Shown: positions 22,526 to 32,229 of the stretch, piece by piece | Layout of the letters: each line of letters begins with the position of its first letter | Numbering within the stretch: position 1 is the stretch's first letter | NCBI GenBank assembly: GCA_944381055.1 | Contig: CALWJQ010000097.1 | Location: forward strand, 30,605-94,604 | Direction of reading: 5' to 3' | DNA length: 64,000 nt | From: an uncultured Clostridia bacterium | Lineage (GTDB): Bacteria; Bacillota; Clostridia; Oscillospirales; Butyricicoccaceae | Made by a program: the position numbers and the translations under genes | Notes under the pieces: generated by a model | Seen by the model: the letters and a program-made list of their open reading frames with translations, nothing else | Told to the model about the DNA's origin: nothing | Database searches by the model: none

Positions 22526-23800
22526 CTACTGCGCGACAACGACGGCCACGCCGTCGGGAATGACGACGACACGCGCTTTCTCACCCACCAGCCTGCGGGC
22601 CGCGGCCAGCGCCTCGTCGGGTGTGCGCGCCGGAATCATATTGGCTGCCCGGATCTTTTCAGGCGGCAGGCGGTCGCTGACCAGGATGACCTGATGGTTT
22701 TTGAGCGCGCGGGCATACACCTGTACGTTCCACTGTTCGGGAATACTCTCTCTGGGCGGGATTCCCGACAGGTACCGCTCGATTTCCAGCGGCGTGCCCA
22801 TGGTCATCAGTCTTTCAAAATGAACCCCACCCATGCCGTCGGCACAGCCGCAGCACATGACGATGACACCGCCGTCGCGGCAGCAGGCGGCGGCCGTCGA
22901 CACCGCCTTGACCGACTGATACAGGTTCTGATCCAGCGGATACCCGCCGTTCGAGGTGACGACAATGTCGCCCTCTGTCCGCGGGCACTGCGCCAGCGAG
23001 CGGACAAATTCCACACCTGCTTCATGGGCGCGTTCAAAGTGCCCGGCAAAGGCGGCGATGATTTCTTTGCCGCCGCCCAGGGCCACATTGAAGATAAATT
23101 GCAGGTTGACGCGGCGCGCCGCCTCGATCATGTCCTGGTGAATGGGGTTTTCATCCAGCACCCCGGCTTGCGCAAAGGGACTGGCAACGGCGCGGAACGA
23201 ATGGTTTTCGTTGACCGTTTCCGCTGAACAGATGCCGGGCAAAATGCTCTTGCGGCCGCCGGAAAATCCGGCAAAAAAATGCGGCTCGATAAACCCTTCG
23301 GCCACCAGCAGGTCGCACTGCGCCGCCAGGCGGTGAACAAAAAACGAAGCGCCGGACGGCAGCGTTCCCATATCGGTAAAATCATCTGGGCAAAAGGCGT
23401 CGCTGACAACGATGCGTTCATGATCGACAATATCGTCCCCAAACATGCGGCGCTGCTCTGCTTCCGTCGTTTTCCGGTGCAGGCCGGTCGCTATCAGGAT
23501 GGTGATGCGGGCGCCGGGACTGCCGAGGCGGATTTCGCGCAGCAGCGCCGGCAGCGTCAGCCGGCTGGGCATTGCCCGCGTGTGATCGCTCGTCACCAGC
23601 ACGACGTCGCGCTTTCCGGCCGCCAGTTCGCGCAGCGGCCGCGAAGCAATGGGATTTTGCAAAGCCTGTTCGATAATGTCCGGCTCGCTCCGCCCGGGCT
23701 GAAAATCATGTGTCCGTGCGGTAATGACGGCCGCCAGCCGCTCTTCTTCGACGTGGAGCAGCAGGGAGCCGGTATGGTACGGAATGGGAATGGTTCTCAT
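22526..23800 (-). CDS. LarA-family nickel-dependent lactate racemase homologue
   Basis: 424 residues. LarA enzymes use a nickel-pincer nucleotide covalently held by a Lys to racemise or epimerise 2-hydroxyacids. Seen: TSDHTRAMPS (about residues 72-81), ATGLHRKTTEAEQRRMFGDD, EGFIEPHFFAGFSGGRKSILPGICSAETV carrying the expected Lys, and TSNGGYPLDQNLYQSVKA. Start at ATG 23800 (MRTIPIP), with GGAG 8 bases upstream; an ATG 6 bases earlier is too close to that site. The cofactor-making larB/larC/larE genes are not adjacent, so the substrate and cofactor status are open; many LarA paralogues do not act on lactate. Confidence 0.86.
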   Translation of the reverse strand: MRTIPIPYHTGSLLLHVEEERLAAVITARTHDFQPGRSEPDIIEQALQNPIASRPLRELAAGKRDVVLVTSDHTRAMPSRLTLPALLREIRLGSPGARITILIATGLHRKTTEAEQRRMFGDDIVDHERIVVSDAFCPDDFTDMGTLPSGASFFVHRLAAQCDLLVAEGFIEPHFFAGFSGGRKSILPGICSAETVNENHSFRAVASPFAQAGVLDENPIHQDMIEAARRVNLQFIFNVALGGGKEIIAAFAGHFERAHEAGVEFVRSLAQCPRTEGDIVVTSNGGYPLDQNLYQSVKAVSTAAACCRDGGVIVMCCGCADGMGGVHFERLMTMGTPLEIERYLSGIPPRESIPEQWNVQVYARALKNHQVILVSDRLPPEKIRAANMIPARTPDEALAAARRLVGEKARVVVIPDGVAVVVAQ

Positions 23801-23931
23801 CGGCATTCTCCTTTCACTCTGGCTGTTATCAGCATACCCGCCGCGGGCAAAAAAGTCAATCCCAGCGCTCACATCCCGCCGCGTTCCGGCATAGGATAGC
23901 AAGGAATCCTGCCGGAAAGGGGCTGACGCTT

Positions 23932-24441
23932 ATGGCGTTTGAAATTCATCCGTACGACCGTGAAGCCGCCGTCGCCTATGCCCACAAATGGGCGTACAGG
24001 CGCAACCCGAAATATCTGGATTTTGAAAATATCGGCGGCGACTGCACCAACTTTGCCAGCCAGTGCCTGTATGCGGGCAGCGGCGTACAAAACTACACGC
24101 CCGTGTACGGCTGGTACTACATCACCCCTGACCGGCGTTCCGCGTCGTGGACCGGGGTTCAGTATTTCTATAATTTTCTGATCGGGAACCGCGGCGTGGC
24201 CCCTTTCGGCCGTGAAGTGTCGATCGACGCCGTCGAACCCGGGGATTTTGTCCAGCTGGCGACCCACCGCGACCAGTACCACCACACGCCGGTCATCGTC
24301 GCAGCGGGCGCGCAGCCGCGGCTGCAAAACATCCTGGTTGCCGCCCATTCCTATGACGCTGACAACCGGCCGCTAAGCAGCTACGACATCCGAAAAATCC
24401 GCTTTATCCACATCGAAGGCGTGCGCCGGCTCGCGCTGTAA
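23932..24441 (+). CDS. Amidase_6-domain protein (putative secretion-independent amidase)
   Basis: 169 residues matching the clostridial Amidase_6 family, papain-like fold proteins. Visible: YDREAAVAYAHKWAYRRNPKYLDFE at the N-terminus, the catalytic Cys in GGDCTNFASQCLYAG, the W-rich GWYYITPDRRSASWTGVQYFYNFL, and the His in YHHTPVIVAAG. No signal peptide, so if it acts on peptidoglycan it would have to be exported otherwise or released by lysis, for example of the mother cell. Monocistronic with its own terminator; divergent from the larA operon. Confidence 0.85.
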   Translation: MAFEIHPYDREAAVAYAHKWAYRRNPKYLDFENIGGDCTNFASQCLYAGSGVQNYTPVYGWYYITPDRRSASWTGVQYFYNFLIGNRGVAPFGREVSIDAVEPGDFVQLATHRDQYHHTPVIVAAGAQPRLQNILVAAHSYDADNRPLSSYDIRKIRFIHIEGVRRLAL

Positions 24442-24446
24442 AACAG

Positions 24447-24478
24447 AAAGCGGCAGCCCGCTTGCAGGCTGCCGCTTT
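24447..24478. terminator. Bidirectional terminator between the amidase gene and rny
   Basis: AAAGCGGCAGCC (24447-24458) pairs with GGCTGCCGCTTT (24467-24478), 8-nt loop; it ends 2 bp from the rny stop codon. Confidence 0.82.
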
Positions 24479-24480
24479 GA

Positions 24481-26031
24481 TTATTTCGCGTATTCTACAG
24501 CGCGGGTCTCGCGCACGACGTTGACCTTGATCTGTCCGGGATAATTGAGTTCGCTCTCGATCTTCTTGGCCAGTTCGCGGGCCAGCAGAACCATCTCGTC
24601 GTCTTTAACCTCGTCGGGCTTGACAACAATGCGGATCTCCCGCCCCGCCTGGAAGGCGAAACTCTTCTCTACGCCCTTCATGCTGTCAGCAAGCTCTTCC
24701 AGTTTTTCCAGGCGCTTGATGTAAGCTTCCAGGTTCTCGCGGCGCGCGCCGGGGCGCGCCGCCGAAATGGCGTCGGCCGCCTGCACAATGCAGGCCACGA
24801 CCGTCTGCGCTTCCACGTCGCCGTGGTGCGCGTGAATGGCATGGACAACCTCGGCGTTTTCACGGTACTTTTTGGCCAGATCCACGCCGATGTTGACGTG
24901 GCTGCCCTCGACCTCGTGCGTGACGGCCTTGCCGATGTCGTGCAGCAACCCGGCGCGCTTGGCCAGCATGACGTCAGCCCCCAGCTCGCCCGCCAGCAGG
25001 CCGGCGATATGGGCGACCTCGATGGAGTGGTTGAGGACGTTCTGCCCGTAGCTTGTGCGGTAATGCATCCGCCCGAGCAGCTTGAGCAGTTCGGGATGAA
25101 TCCCGTGCAGCCCTGTTTCGAACAGCGCGCGCTCGCCTTCCTGCCGGATGACGTTTTCAACCTCGCGGCGCGACTTTTCAACGGTTTCCTCGATGCGGGC
25201 GGGGTGGATACGGCCGTCCAGGATGAGCTTTTCAAGCGCCAAACGGGCGACTTCGCGGCGTACCGGATCAAAGCTCGACAGCGTGATGGCCTCGGGCGTA
25301 TCGTCAATAATCAGGTCGACGCCGGTCAGCGTCTCCAGCGTCCGGATATTACGTCCTTCGCGGCCGATAATGCGTCCCTTCATTTCGTCATTGGGCAGCG
25401 GCACAACCGAAACGGTCGCTTCGCTGACATGATCGGCCGCACAGCGCTGGATGGCGACAGACAGGATCTCACGCGCTTTCTGGTCGCTGTCTTCCTTGAG
25501 CTGGCGCTCGATTTCCTTGAGCTTGAGCGCCGCGTCATGGCGCGCTTCATTTTCCACCTGCTCGACCAGATAGTTTTTGGCTTCCTCTGCCGTCAGGCCG
25601 GAAATGCGCTCGAGCACCTCGAGCTGGCTTTTCTTCAAAGCGTTCACTTCCTGCTGCAAATCTTCGGTCTGCTTAAGCTTCTGGGCGAGCTTTTCCTCTT
25701 TCTGCTCTACGCTTTCGTACTTGCGGTCAATGGACTCTTCTTTTTGCTGCAAACGCCGCTCCTGCTTCTGCTGTTCGGCACGGCGTTCCTTGGTTTCCTT
25801 GTCAAACTCAGCGCGGGCGCGGTAGATCTCCTCGCGTGCTTCCACAACGGCTTCACGCTTTTTCGCCTCGGCGCCTTTGATTGCCTCGTTGATGATGCGC
25901 GTCGCCTCATCTTCGGCACTGCCGATTTCTTTTTCTGCGATTTTTTTGCGATAGGTATACCCGACAAAAAGACCTGCGGCAGCGCCGACCAGCAGAGCGA
26001 CAACACAAAACAACCATCCCTGTGGTGGCAA
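24481..26031 (-). CDS. rny: Ribonuclease Y
   Basis: Membrane-bound endoribonuclease that starts mRNA decay in Firmicutes. 516 residues: one N-terminal transmembrane helix (residues 5-25), a long charged coiled coil (about 30-195), the KH domain ([25 protein letters not shown]) and the HD domain with [15 protein letters not shown]. Start is TTG 26031, with GGAGGG 7 bases upstream; no ATG competes. It has its own promoter. Confidence 0.98.
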   Translation of the reverse strand: MPPQGWLFCVVALLVGAAAGLFVGYTYRKKIAEKEIGSAEDEATRIINEAIKGAEAKKREAVVEAREEIYRARAEFDKETKERRAEQQKQERRLQQKEESIDRKYESVEQKEEKLAQKLKQTEDLQQEVNALKKSQLEVLERISGLTAEEAKNYLVEQVENEARHDAALKLKEIERQLKEDSDQKAREILSVAIQRCAADHVSEATVSVVPLPNDEMKGRIIGREGRNIRTLETLTGVDLIIDDTPEAITLSSFDPVRREVARLALEKLILDGRIHPARIEETVEKSRREVENVIRQEGERALFETGLHGIHPELLKLLGRMHYRTSYGQNVLNHSIEVAHIAGLLAGELGADVMLAKRAGLLHDIGKAVTHEVEGSHVNIGVDLAKKYRENAEVVHAIHAHHGDVEAQTVVACIVQAADAISAARPGARRENLEAYIKRLEKLEELADSMKGVEKSFAFQAGREIRIVVKPDEVKDDEMVLLARELAKKIESELNYPGQIKVNVVRETRAVEYAK

Positions 26032-26134
26032 GCTGTACCCTCCTTATAAAATGTAAATGTCGATGAATAGCAGCAGTGCGGCTACGTCGAACAAAACGGG
26101 CAAAACCGCACAAAACTCCATATTATCTTGTTTA

Positions 26135-26163
26135 ATTTTAGCTCGAATCGTATACAATGTCAA
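26135..26163 (-). promoter_or_regulatory. Promoter of rny
   Basis: Minus strand TTGACA (26158-26163), 17-bp spacer, TAAAAT (26135-26140), about 104 bp upstream of the start codon, leaving a fairly long untranslated leader. Confidence 0.75.
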
Positions 26164-26213
26164 GTATCTGGCGCAAAAACCGCAATTTTGCGTCGGCGGC
26201 GGCGCGCTGTACA

Positions 26214-26242
26214 TTGCATTTTGACACAAAAAATAATATAAT
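26214..26242 (+). promoter_or_regulatory. Promoter of the HD-GYP/histidine kinase operon
   Basis: TTGCAT (26214-26219), 17-bp spacer, TATAAT (26237-26242), 40 bp before the ATG at 26283. Confidence 0.65.
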
Positions 26243-26282
26243 AAATCGGAACAAAACACACAGAAAACAGCGGGGAATATTT

Positions 26283-27401
26283 ATGCAGCCATCCAGCCTT
26301 TGGGTCAACGGGGCCGAAGTCCCCAACACACTTGTGATTATCGACGATTCCGACATCAACCGCGCCGTGCTGGAAAGTATTTTTTCCGACGTTTACGCCA
26401 TCGAACATGCCTCTGACGGCCGTGAAGGGCTTGAACTGCTCCAGCGCGGCAAAGACGACGTCTGCGCGGTGCTGCTCGACGTCGTCATGCCGGTTATGGA
26501 CGGCGTCGAACTGCTCAGGCAGCTTGACAAACAGGGCCTTTTGCCGCAGATCCCGGTTTTTCTCGTCACGGCCGAAGCCAGCAGCGAAGTCACCCGCCTG
26601 GCTTACGACCTGGGCGTGGTCGATGTGATCAGCAAGCCGGTCATCCCCTATATCGTCCGCCGGCGGGTCAGCTCGGTCGTTGAGCTGTACCAGGCCCGGC
26701 GCCGCCTGGGCGGCGTGGTCGAGCAGCAGCAGTCCCGCCTGCTCGAACAGGCGCGGCAGATCGTCGACCTGAGCATCGGCATGATTGAGGCACTTTCCAC
26801 AGCCATTGAATTCCGCAGTGGCGAATCGGGCAGCCATGTCCGGCGCATCCGTGACATCACGGCGTTTCTGCTGCGTGAAACCGAACTGGGGGACGGCCTG
26901 TCCGGCGAGCAGATTGACCAGATCGCGCTGGCGGCCGTCATGCACGATGTGGGCAAAATCGCCATCCCGGACGCCATTTTGAACAAGCCCGGACGCCTGA
27001 CGCCCGAAGAATTCGAGATCATGAAGACTCACACCGTCCAGGGCAGCGTCCTGTTGTCCAAAATCCCGCAGATGCGCGCCCACCCCATTTACGGCTATGC
27101 GCGCGACATCGCCCTGCACCATCACGAGCGCTGGGACGGGCGCGGGTACCCCGAGGGGCTCAAAGGCGATGAAATCAGCATTTGGGCGCAAATTGTCTCG
27201 ATCGCCGACGTTTACGACGCCCTGGTCAGCCCCCGCGTTTACAAAAGCGCTTTCGGCTTTGACGAAGCCGTGGCCATGATTTCCGGCGGGCAGTGCGGCG
27301 TGTTCAGCCCCCGGCTGCTGCGGTGCTTCCTGCGCGTCGAAAGCCGGCTGCGCTCGCTGTATGAATGCCCCGGCTCGCCGGGCGCGGAGGACCCGTCATG
27401 A
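26283..27401 (+). CDS. Response regulator with HD-GYP phosphodiesterase domain
   Basis: 372 residues. N-terminal receiver domain (about 17-135: VIIDDSDINRAVLESIF, phospho-acceptor Asp in VLLDVVMPVMDG, VTAEASS, ISKPV), a helical linker, then HD-GYP domain (about 175-350): GSHVRRIRDI, MHDVGKIAIPDAILNKPGRL, MKTHTVQG, HHHERWDGRGYPEGLKGDEI, IADVYDALVSPRVYK. HD-GYP proteins of this layout usually hydrolyse cyclic di-GMP, and all metal-site and GYP residues are present. It overlaps the hybrid kinase gene by 4 bases, so phosphorylation by that kinase is the natural expectation. Confidence 0.92.
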   Translation: MQPSSLWVNGAEVPNTLVIIDDSDINRAVLESIFSDVYAIEHASDGREGLELLQRGKDDVCAVLLDVVMPVMDGVELLRQLDKQGLLPQIPVFLVTAEASSEVTRLAYDLGVVDVISKPVIPYIVRRRVSSVVELYQARRRLGGVVEQQQSRLLEQARQIVDLSIGMIEALSTAIEFRSGESGSHVRRIRDITAFLLRETELGDGLSGEQIDQIALAAVMHDVGKIAIPDAILNKPGRLTPEEFEIMKTHTVQGSVLLSKIPQMRAHPIYGYARDIALHHHERWDGRGYPEGLKGDEISIWAQIVSIADVYDALVSPRVYKSAFGFDEAVAMISGGQCGVFSPRLLRCFLRVESRLRSLYECPGSPGAEDPS

Positions 27402-29929
27402 GCCTGCGCAAAACCGGGTGGCGGCAGGTCGCCCGGGGGATGCGGTTTTATGCGCTCATCCTGCTGGTCTTCCTGGCCGCTTCGGTCACCTGCCTGCACA
27501 TTTTGCAATCCGAACTGCTGAAAAACGCCCAGCAGACCGGCAGTACGCTGGCGCGCAGCTACGCGCTCGAAGACGAGCGCAGCACCGCCGCCTATGAAGC
27601 GCTGCTGCGGACGGGCGCGGCCAGCCTGGAGCGCATGTCCGGCGAAGGGGCCGGCCATGCGGAGATCCGCAGCTGGCTCATCGGTTTTTTTGAAGACATC
27701 CGCGCCATGACAGGCGACAGCATCGTCGACCCTTACGCCGTCGTGGACGGACAGATCATTGCGGCCAACGCGTGGGGCGGCGACGCGGACTATGACTACG
27801 CTTCCGCCCCCTGGTACCGCATGGCGCTGGACGCCGGCGGCGACGTCGTTTACACCGACGCCTACATCGACGCCGTGCACAATAGGACCGTCATCACGCT
27901 GGCCATCCAGAGCGGCAGCCGGGGCGACGTGCTCGCCTTTGACATTTTCCCTGAGTACTTTCACTTTGCCGAAAACTCTGTGTCGCTGCCCGAGGGCAGC
28001 TCGTACTTCCTCTGCGATCGCCGCGGGACCCTGCTGTACGCGCAGACCGGGATGGCGGCCGGCCGCGATGAATTGCAGGCCTATCTGGATCGCGTGATCG
28101 AAGCGCTCAAAAGCGGCGGGCTCAGCCGGCCGGATTCCTATGTGTACGACATGGAAGGCCGGCAGCGGGGCGTTTACTTCCACCTGGCCGACAACGGCTG
28201 GCTTTCCATCGTAACAGTGCCGTACCGCACCATTTTGAGCGACCTGCGCGCTGCCACGCTGGTGTTTTCCGCCGTGTTCCTGCTCTTTCTGCTGTTCACC
28301 GTTGTCATCAGCGTGCGCAGCTACCGGCTCAGCCGGCGTGTCGAACGCACCAATGAAACGGTCCGCGTGCTGGGCAATTCGTATTACGCCGTTTACCGGG
28401 TGGACTTTGAGCAGGGAACCTACGATATGATCAAGGGCTCGGACTACCTGCGCCAGCGCCTGCCCCAACAGGGCGCATACCACGACTTTCTGACCGTCGC
28501 CGCCCAGGTCATTGAGGAAAAAGCCTGCCAGGAGTTTATCCAGAGCTTTTCGCTTGACAACATCCGCCAGCTGGTTCAAAAGCGCGTCCGCGATTACGGC
28601 GGCGATTTTCTGCGCCGGTTCGGTGAAGCGTACCGCTGGGTCAACGTGCGGATGCTGTTCGACGAGTCCCTCAACCCGGGCGAAGTCGTCATCTGTTTCC
28701 GCGAAATCGACATGGAAAAGCAGGCGCAGCTGCAGCAGATGCGCCTGCTGGAAAACGCGCTGGACACGGCGCGCAAAACCGAAGAGTCGCAGGGGCGTTT
28801 TTTCTCGTCCATGTCCCACGATATGCGCACGCCGCTCAACGCCATCATCGGCCTGTCTGAGCTGGCGGCGGAAAACGCCGGCGATCCCGGGCGGGTGCGT
28901 GAGTACCTGGGCAAAATCAGCCACTCCAGCCGCCAGCTCCTGGGGCTTATCAATGATATCCTTGAACTGTCGCGGCTGGAGCATGGCAAGCTCGATTTAA
29001 ACCGCGAACCCTTTGACCTGACCGAGTGCCTCAGCGAATGCGTCGGCGTTTTCCTGCCGCAGGCGCAGCGTGAAAACAAAACGCTGACCCTGTCCTTTGA
29101 CATCCAGGACGCACAGGTGCTGGGCGATTCCTTCCGCATTGCGCAGATCATGAACAACCTGCTTTCCAACGCCGTCAAATACAGCGACCCGGGCAGCTCG
29201 GTTTCCGTACGCGTGCGGCAGATGGAACCGCAGAAGTACGCAAAATACCAGTTCGTCGTCTCGGACACGGGGCGCGGCATGTCGCCGGAGTTCCTGCACA
29301 AACTCTTCGAGCCCTACGAACGCGAAGTCCGGTTCGGCGCGCGCAACGTTTCGGGCACCGGCCTGGGGATGCCCATCGTCAAAAGCATTGTCGCCCAGAT
29401 GGACGGGCAAATCACCGTCGAAAGCGAACTGGGCAAAGGCAGCACCTTTACCGTGACCCTGCCGCTCGAAACAGCGGGAAGCCGCCCGCCCGAAACACCT
29501 GCCGAACCTTCGGCCGCGCCCGCTTCAGCGGCGCTCGCGGGGCGGCGTATCCTGATCGCTGAAGACAACGAAGTCAACATGGAAATCGCCACCGAGCTGC
29601 TTTCCATGCAGGGCATGGAAGTCACGCAGGCATGGAACGGCCGCGAGGCCGTGGAGCGGTTTTCGGCGTCGCCGCCGGGCTATTTCGACGCCATTTTGAT
29701 GGACATGCAGATGCCCGAAATGAACGGCTGCGACGCAGCCCGCGCCATCCGCGCAATGGATCGTGCCGACGCGGGGACGGTCCCCATTCTGGCCGTGACG
29801 GCCAACGCCTTTGCCGAAGACATTGCCGCCACCACCGAGGCCGGCATGGACGCCCACATTTCCAAGCCCATTGACTTTCCGTCCCTTTACCAGACCCTGG
29901 CCGGCCAAATCGCCCGCCGCGGCAGCTGA
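27398..29929 (+). CDS. Hybrid sensor histidine kinase with extracellular sensor and C-terminal receiver
   Basis: 843 residues. Two transmembrane helices (about 17-36 and 285-307) enclose a periplasm-like extracellular sensor of some 245 residues resembling double-Cache domains (SAPWYRMALDAGGDVVYTDAYIDA). After the second helix comes a PAS-like segment (YYAVYRVDFEQGTYDMIKGSD), the HisKA box (FFSSMSHDMRTPLNAIIGLSE), HATPase with NNLLSNAVKYSDPG, DTGRGMS and GTGLGMPIV, and a C-terminal receiver (ILIAEDNEVNMEIA, DAILMDMQMPEMNG). There is no HPt domain, so relay needs a partner elsewhere or direct transfer to the HD-GYP protein. GGAGGA precedes ATG 27398. Confidence 0.93.
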   Translation: MSLRKTGWRQVARGMRFYALILLVFLAASVTCLHILQSELLKNAQQTGSTLARSYALEDERSTAAYEALLRTGAASLERMSGEGAGHAEIRSWLIGFFEDIRAMTGDSIVDPYAVVDGQIIAANAWGGDADYDYASAPWYRMALDAGGDVVYTDAYIDAVHNRTVITLAIQSGSRGDVLAFDIFPEYFHFAENSVSLPEGSSYFLCDRRGTLLYAQTGMAAGRDELQAYLDRVIEALKSGGLSRPDSYVYDMEGRQRGVYFHLADNGWLSIVTVPYRTILSDLRAATLVFSAVFLLFLLFTVVISVRSYRLSRRVERTNETVRVLGNSYYAVYRVDFEQGTYDMIKGSDYLRQRLPQQGAYHDFLTVAAQVIEEKACQEFIQSFSLDNIRQLVQKRVRDYGGDFLRRFGEAYRWVNVRMLFDESLNPGEVVICFREIDMEKQAQLQQMRLLENALDTARKTEESQGRFFSSMSHDMRTPLNAIIGLSELAAENAGDPGRVREYLGKISHSSRQLLGLINDILELSRLEHGKLDLNREPFDLTECLSECVGVFLPQAQRENKTLTLSFDIQDAQVLGDSFRIAQIMNNLLSNAVKYSDPGSSVSVRVRQMEPQKYAKYQFVVSDTGRGMSPEFLHKLFEPYEREVRFGARNVSGTGLGMPIVKSIVAQMDGQITVESELGKGSTFTVTLPLETAGSRPPETPAEPSAAPASAALAGRRILIAEDNEVNMEIATELLSMQGMEVTQAWNGREAVERFSASPPGYFDAILMDMQMPEMNGCDAARAIRAMDRADAGTVPILAVTANAFAEDIAATTEAGMDAHISKPIDFPSLYQTLAGQIARRGS

Positions 29930-29944
29930 CGCGGCGGGGTCCGG

Positions 29945-30937
29945 TCATGCCGCCGGGATGATCAGCGTCTGGCCGGGGTAGATGAGGTTTGGGTTTTCAA
30001 TGTGGTTAAGGTTTGCCAGCGCCGCGACGGTCGTCCCGTACCGCTGCGCGATGCCCCACAGCGTATCCCCCGGTTGTACGGCGTACCGCGCCTGTACCGC
30101 CGGAACGTCCAGCACCTGGCCGGGGTAGATGAGATTGGGGTTTTCAATGTGGTTGAGGCTTGCCAGCGCCGCGACGGTCGTCCCGTACCGCTGTGCGATG
30201 CCCCACAGCGTATCCCCCGGCTGTACGGCGTACCGGACGGTCTCCCCGCCGGGCGCGGATTCTGCGTTCAGGAAGACCCCGGCGGTGAAGCGGTCGAGGT
30301 CGACGTTTCCTGCAATGCCGGGGATCTTTCCCGCGTCGCTGTACTGAAAACCGGTCCAGCCGCTCCAGATCCCGCTTGTAATATCGGGTTCACCGGGGCC
30401 GTAATCGGCCGCCCACAGCGGATACTTCCCGACGCCGCCCTGCCACACGGTATCGGCCGCATAAGCGTCGGTATACACCAGCGGCCTCTGTCCGGTCTGT
30501 TCTTCCAGCTCCTGCAAAAACGCCAGGCCGACGGCGTTGACTTCGGCCCGCGACAGCCCGGAAAAATTCTCAAAATCCATGGCGGGGCGGCAGTCGTACC
30601 CCGTCCCCGCGATCAGGCTGCTGAAAAAGCGCGCCTGCCCGCGCGCCTGTTCTGCCGTGCGCGCCGTGACATACAGGTAAAACCCGACATGCAGCCCGGC
30701 CTCCCGCGCCGCTTTCCAATTCCTTTCAAAGTTCCTGTCCGCCGTCGTGCCGTATCCCGCGCGGATATACACGACCTGCACGCCGCTGGCCGCCGCGCGC
30801 TGAAAGTCGATTTCCCCCTGGTAAACGCTGACGTCGATACCGGAATACACCGCGCTTTCTGCCGGACCCAGCGCTGCACAAGGCGTCAAAATCAAAACAG
30901 CTGCCAAAAACACGGCTGTCAGTCTGCTGGCTTTCAT
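29945..30937 (-). CDS. Secreted GH25 muramidase with two C-terminal LysM domains
   Basis: 330 residues. Start at ATG 30937 ([24 protein letters not shown]), a signal peptide with GGGAGGG 9 bases upstream; the frame is open further but without a better site. GH25 lysozyme-type domain, about 32-225: [21 protein letters not shown] with the catalytic Asp, [31 protein letters not shown] with the catalytic Glu, LWAADYG, and [13 protein letters not shown]. Two LysM modules close the protein ([20 protein letters not shown] twice). Likely a cell-wall hydrolase bound to its own wall, used in growth, division or sporulation. Not part of a phage lysis cassette. Confidence 0.94.
   Translation of the reverse strand: MKASRLTAVFLAAVLILTPCAALGPAESAVYSGIDVSVYQGEIDFQRAAASGVQVVYIRAGYGTTADRNFERNWKAAREAGLHVGFYLYVTARTAEQARGQARFFSSLIAGTGYDCRPAMDFENFSGLSRAEVNAVGLAFLQELEEQTGQRPLVYTDAYAADTVWQGGVGKYPLWAADYGPGEPDITSGIWSGWTGFQYSDAGKIPGIAGNVDLDRFTAGVFLNAESAPGGETVRYAVQPGDTLWGIAQRYGTTVAALASLNHIENPNLIYPGQVLDVPAVQARYAVQPGDTLWGIAQRYGTTVAALANLNHIENPNLIYPGQTLIIPAA
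29971..30235 (-). repeat. Two near-identical 118-bp units encoding the LysM tandem
   Basis: Units 29971-30088 and 30118-30235, 147 bp apart, differ at about six positions by eye. They encode almost the same LysM sequence ([12 protein letters not shown] and [12 protein letters not shown]). The low divergence points to a recent internal duplication or gene conversion. Confidence 0.85.
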
Positions 30938-31203
30938 ACCGCCATCCCTCCCGTGCATTCTATGCGGGGACGCGGCGGACGGTGATTTGCCGCTATTCGT
31001 GCGCATTTTCCTGCGCCGTACGGGCGAAAACCGCTTCAAAACAGCGGCAATCCCTGCGAAAGCCCGTGTGTTCATAGATTATTTACAACCATTCAATAAC
31101 CATGTAAAAATTATACTATAAGGTAGCGGAAGAACGCCGGGCGCTTTTTCTGTCGCGAGCGCCCGCGTCCGGAAAACCGAACAACACAGGGAGGGCGAAT
31201 TCT

Positions 31204-32229
31204 TTGATTGAAGTGCGCGATCTTGTCAAGCGCTACGGCAGCCGAAGCGCTGTCGATCACCTGAGCTTCACGGTGGAAAAGGGCCAGGTCTATGGCTTTC
31301 TGGGCCCCAACGGCGCCGGGAAATCGACGACCATGAACATTATGACCGGGTACCTGGGCGCGACCGAGGGCGAGGTCATCATCAACGGCCACAACATTCT
31401 CGAAGAGCCTGAAGCCGCCAAAAAGTGCATCGGCTATCTTCCCGAGCAGCCCCCGCTGTACCTTGACATGACGGTCAGCGAGTACCTGCAGTTCGCGGCG
31501 GAGCTCAAGGGCATTGCCAAAGCCGAGCGCGCGCAGCAAATTGAGCGCGCCGTGTCCATGACCCACCTGGAAGACGTAACCGGCCGGCTGATCAAAAACC
31601 TGTCCAAAGGCTACCGGCAGCGCGTCGGCCTGGCGCAGGCAGTGCTCGGTTTTCCCGAGATTCTCATTCTTGACGAGCCGACCGTGGGCCTGGATCCCCA
31701 GCAGATCATTGAGATCCGCGACCTGATCCGCGAGCTTGCAGACGAGCACACCATTATTTTGAGCTCGCATATCCTGTCTGAAGTCCAGGAAGTCTGCGAT
31801 CAGGTGCTCATTATCCATCACGGGAAGCTGCTGGTCAGCGATTCGCCCGAAAACCTGGAAAAACGCATGCGCCATGCCGGTTCCCTTGAAATGCTGCTGC
31901 GCGGCACGATGCCCGCGGTCGAGCAGGCCGTTTCGTCTGTCCAGGGCATCGTCCATTACGACATTGCCCCGGCCGAACGCCAGGAGGGCTGCGTTTCCCT
32001 GACCGTCGAAGCCGAAGAGGGCGCCGATGTGCGCGAGGCGCTGTTCTATGCCTGCGCCGAAGCCAAAACCCCCATTCTGATGCTCAAGCCGGCCAATTTC
32101 TCGCTCGAAGAGATCTTCCTCGAACTGACCCAGCAGGCGGACGCCGCGCCGGCCGGCGCGGAAGCCGAAGGCCAGGCCCCCGGCGAACCCGGGCAGCCGG
32201 CTGACGAAAGCGAAGGTGATGTGCAGTGA
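31204..32229 (+). CDS. ABC transporter ATPase of a Gld-type export system
   Basis: 341 residues. Walker A GPNGAGKST (residues 37-45), Q-loop region YLPEQPPLYLDMTVSEYL, signature variant NLSKGYRQR, Walker B ILILDEPTVGLDP, and H-loop SSHILSEV. The last 35 residues are an Ala/Gly/Pro/Glu-rich tail after the domain. Start is TTG 31204 with GGGAGGG 7 bases upstream. First gene of a four-gene set with an ABC-2 permease, a GldG-like protein and a DUF4340 protein, overlapping the permease gene by 4 bases. The homologous GldAFG set is needed for gliding in Bacteroidetes; in Firmicutes its role is unknown. Confidence 0.92.
   Translation: MIEVRDLVKRYGSRSAVDHLSFTVEKGQVYGFLGPNGAGKSTTMNIMTGYLGATEGEVIINGHNILEEPEAAKKCIGYLPEQPPLYLDMTVSEYLQFAAELKGIAKAERAQQIERAVSMTHLEDVTGRLIKNLSKGYRQRVGLAQAVLGFPEILILDEPTVGLDPQQIIEIRDLIRELADEHTIILSSHILSEVQEVCDQVLIIHHGKLLVSDSPENLEKRMRHAGSLEMLLRGTMPAVEQAVSSVQGIVHYDIAPAERQEGCVSLTVEAEEGADVREALFYACAEAKTPILMLKPANFSLEEIFLELTQQADAAPAGAEAEGQAPGEPGQPADESEGDVQ

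Noticed and set aside
24823..26049. Plus-strand open frame opposite rny
   Set aside because: Antisense of the RNase Y coiled coil; the low-complexity repeat gives Phe/Leu-rich artefact.
29971..30235. CRISPR-like array in the LysM region
   Set aside because: Only two units, each fully coding for LysM with conserved frame; no spacers.
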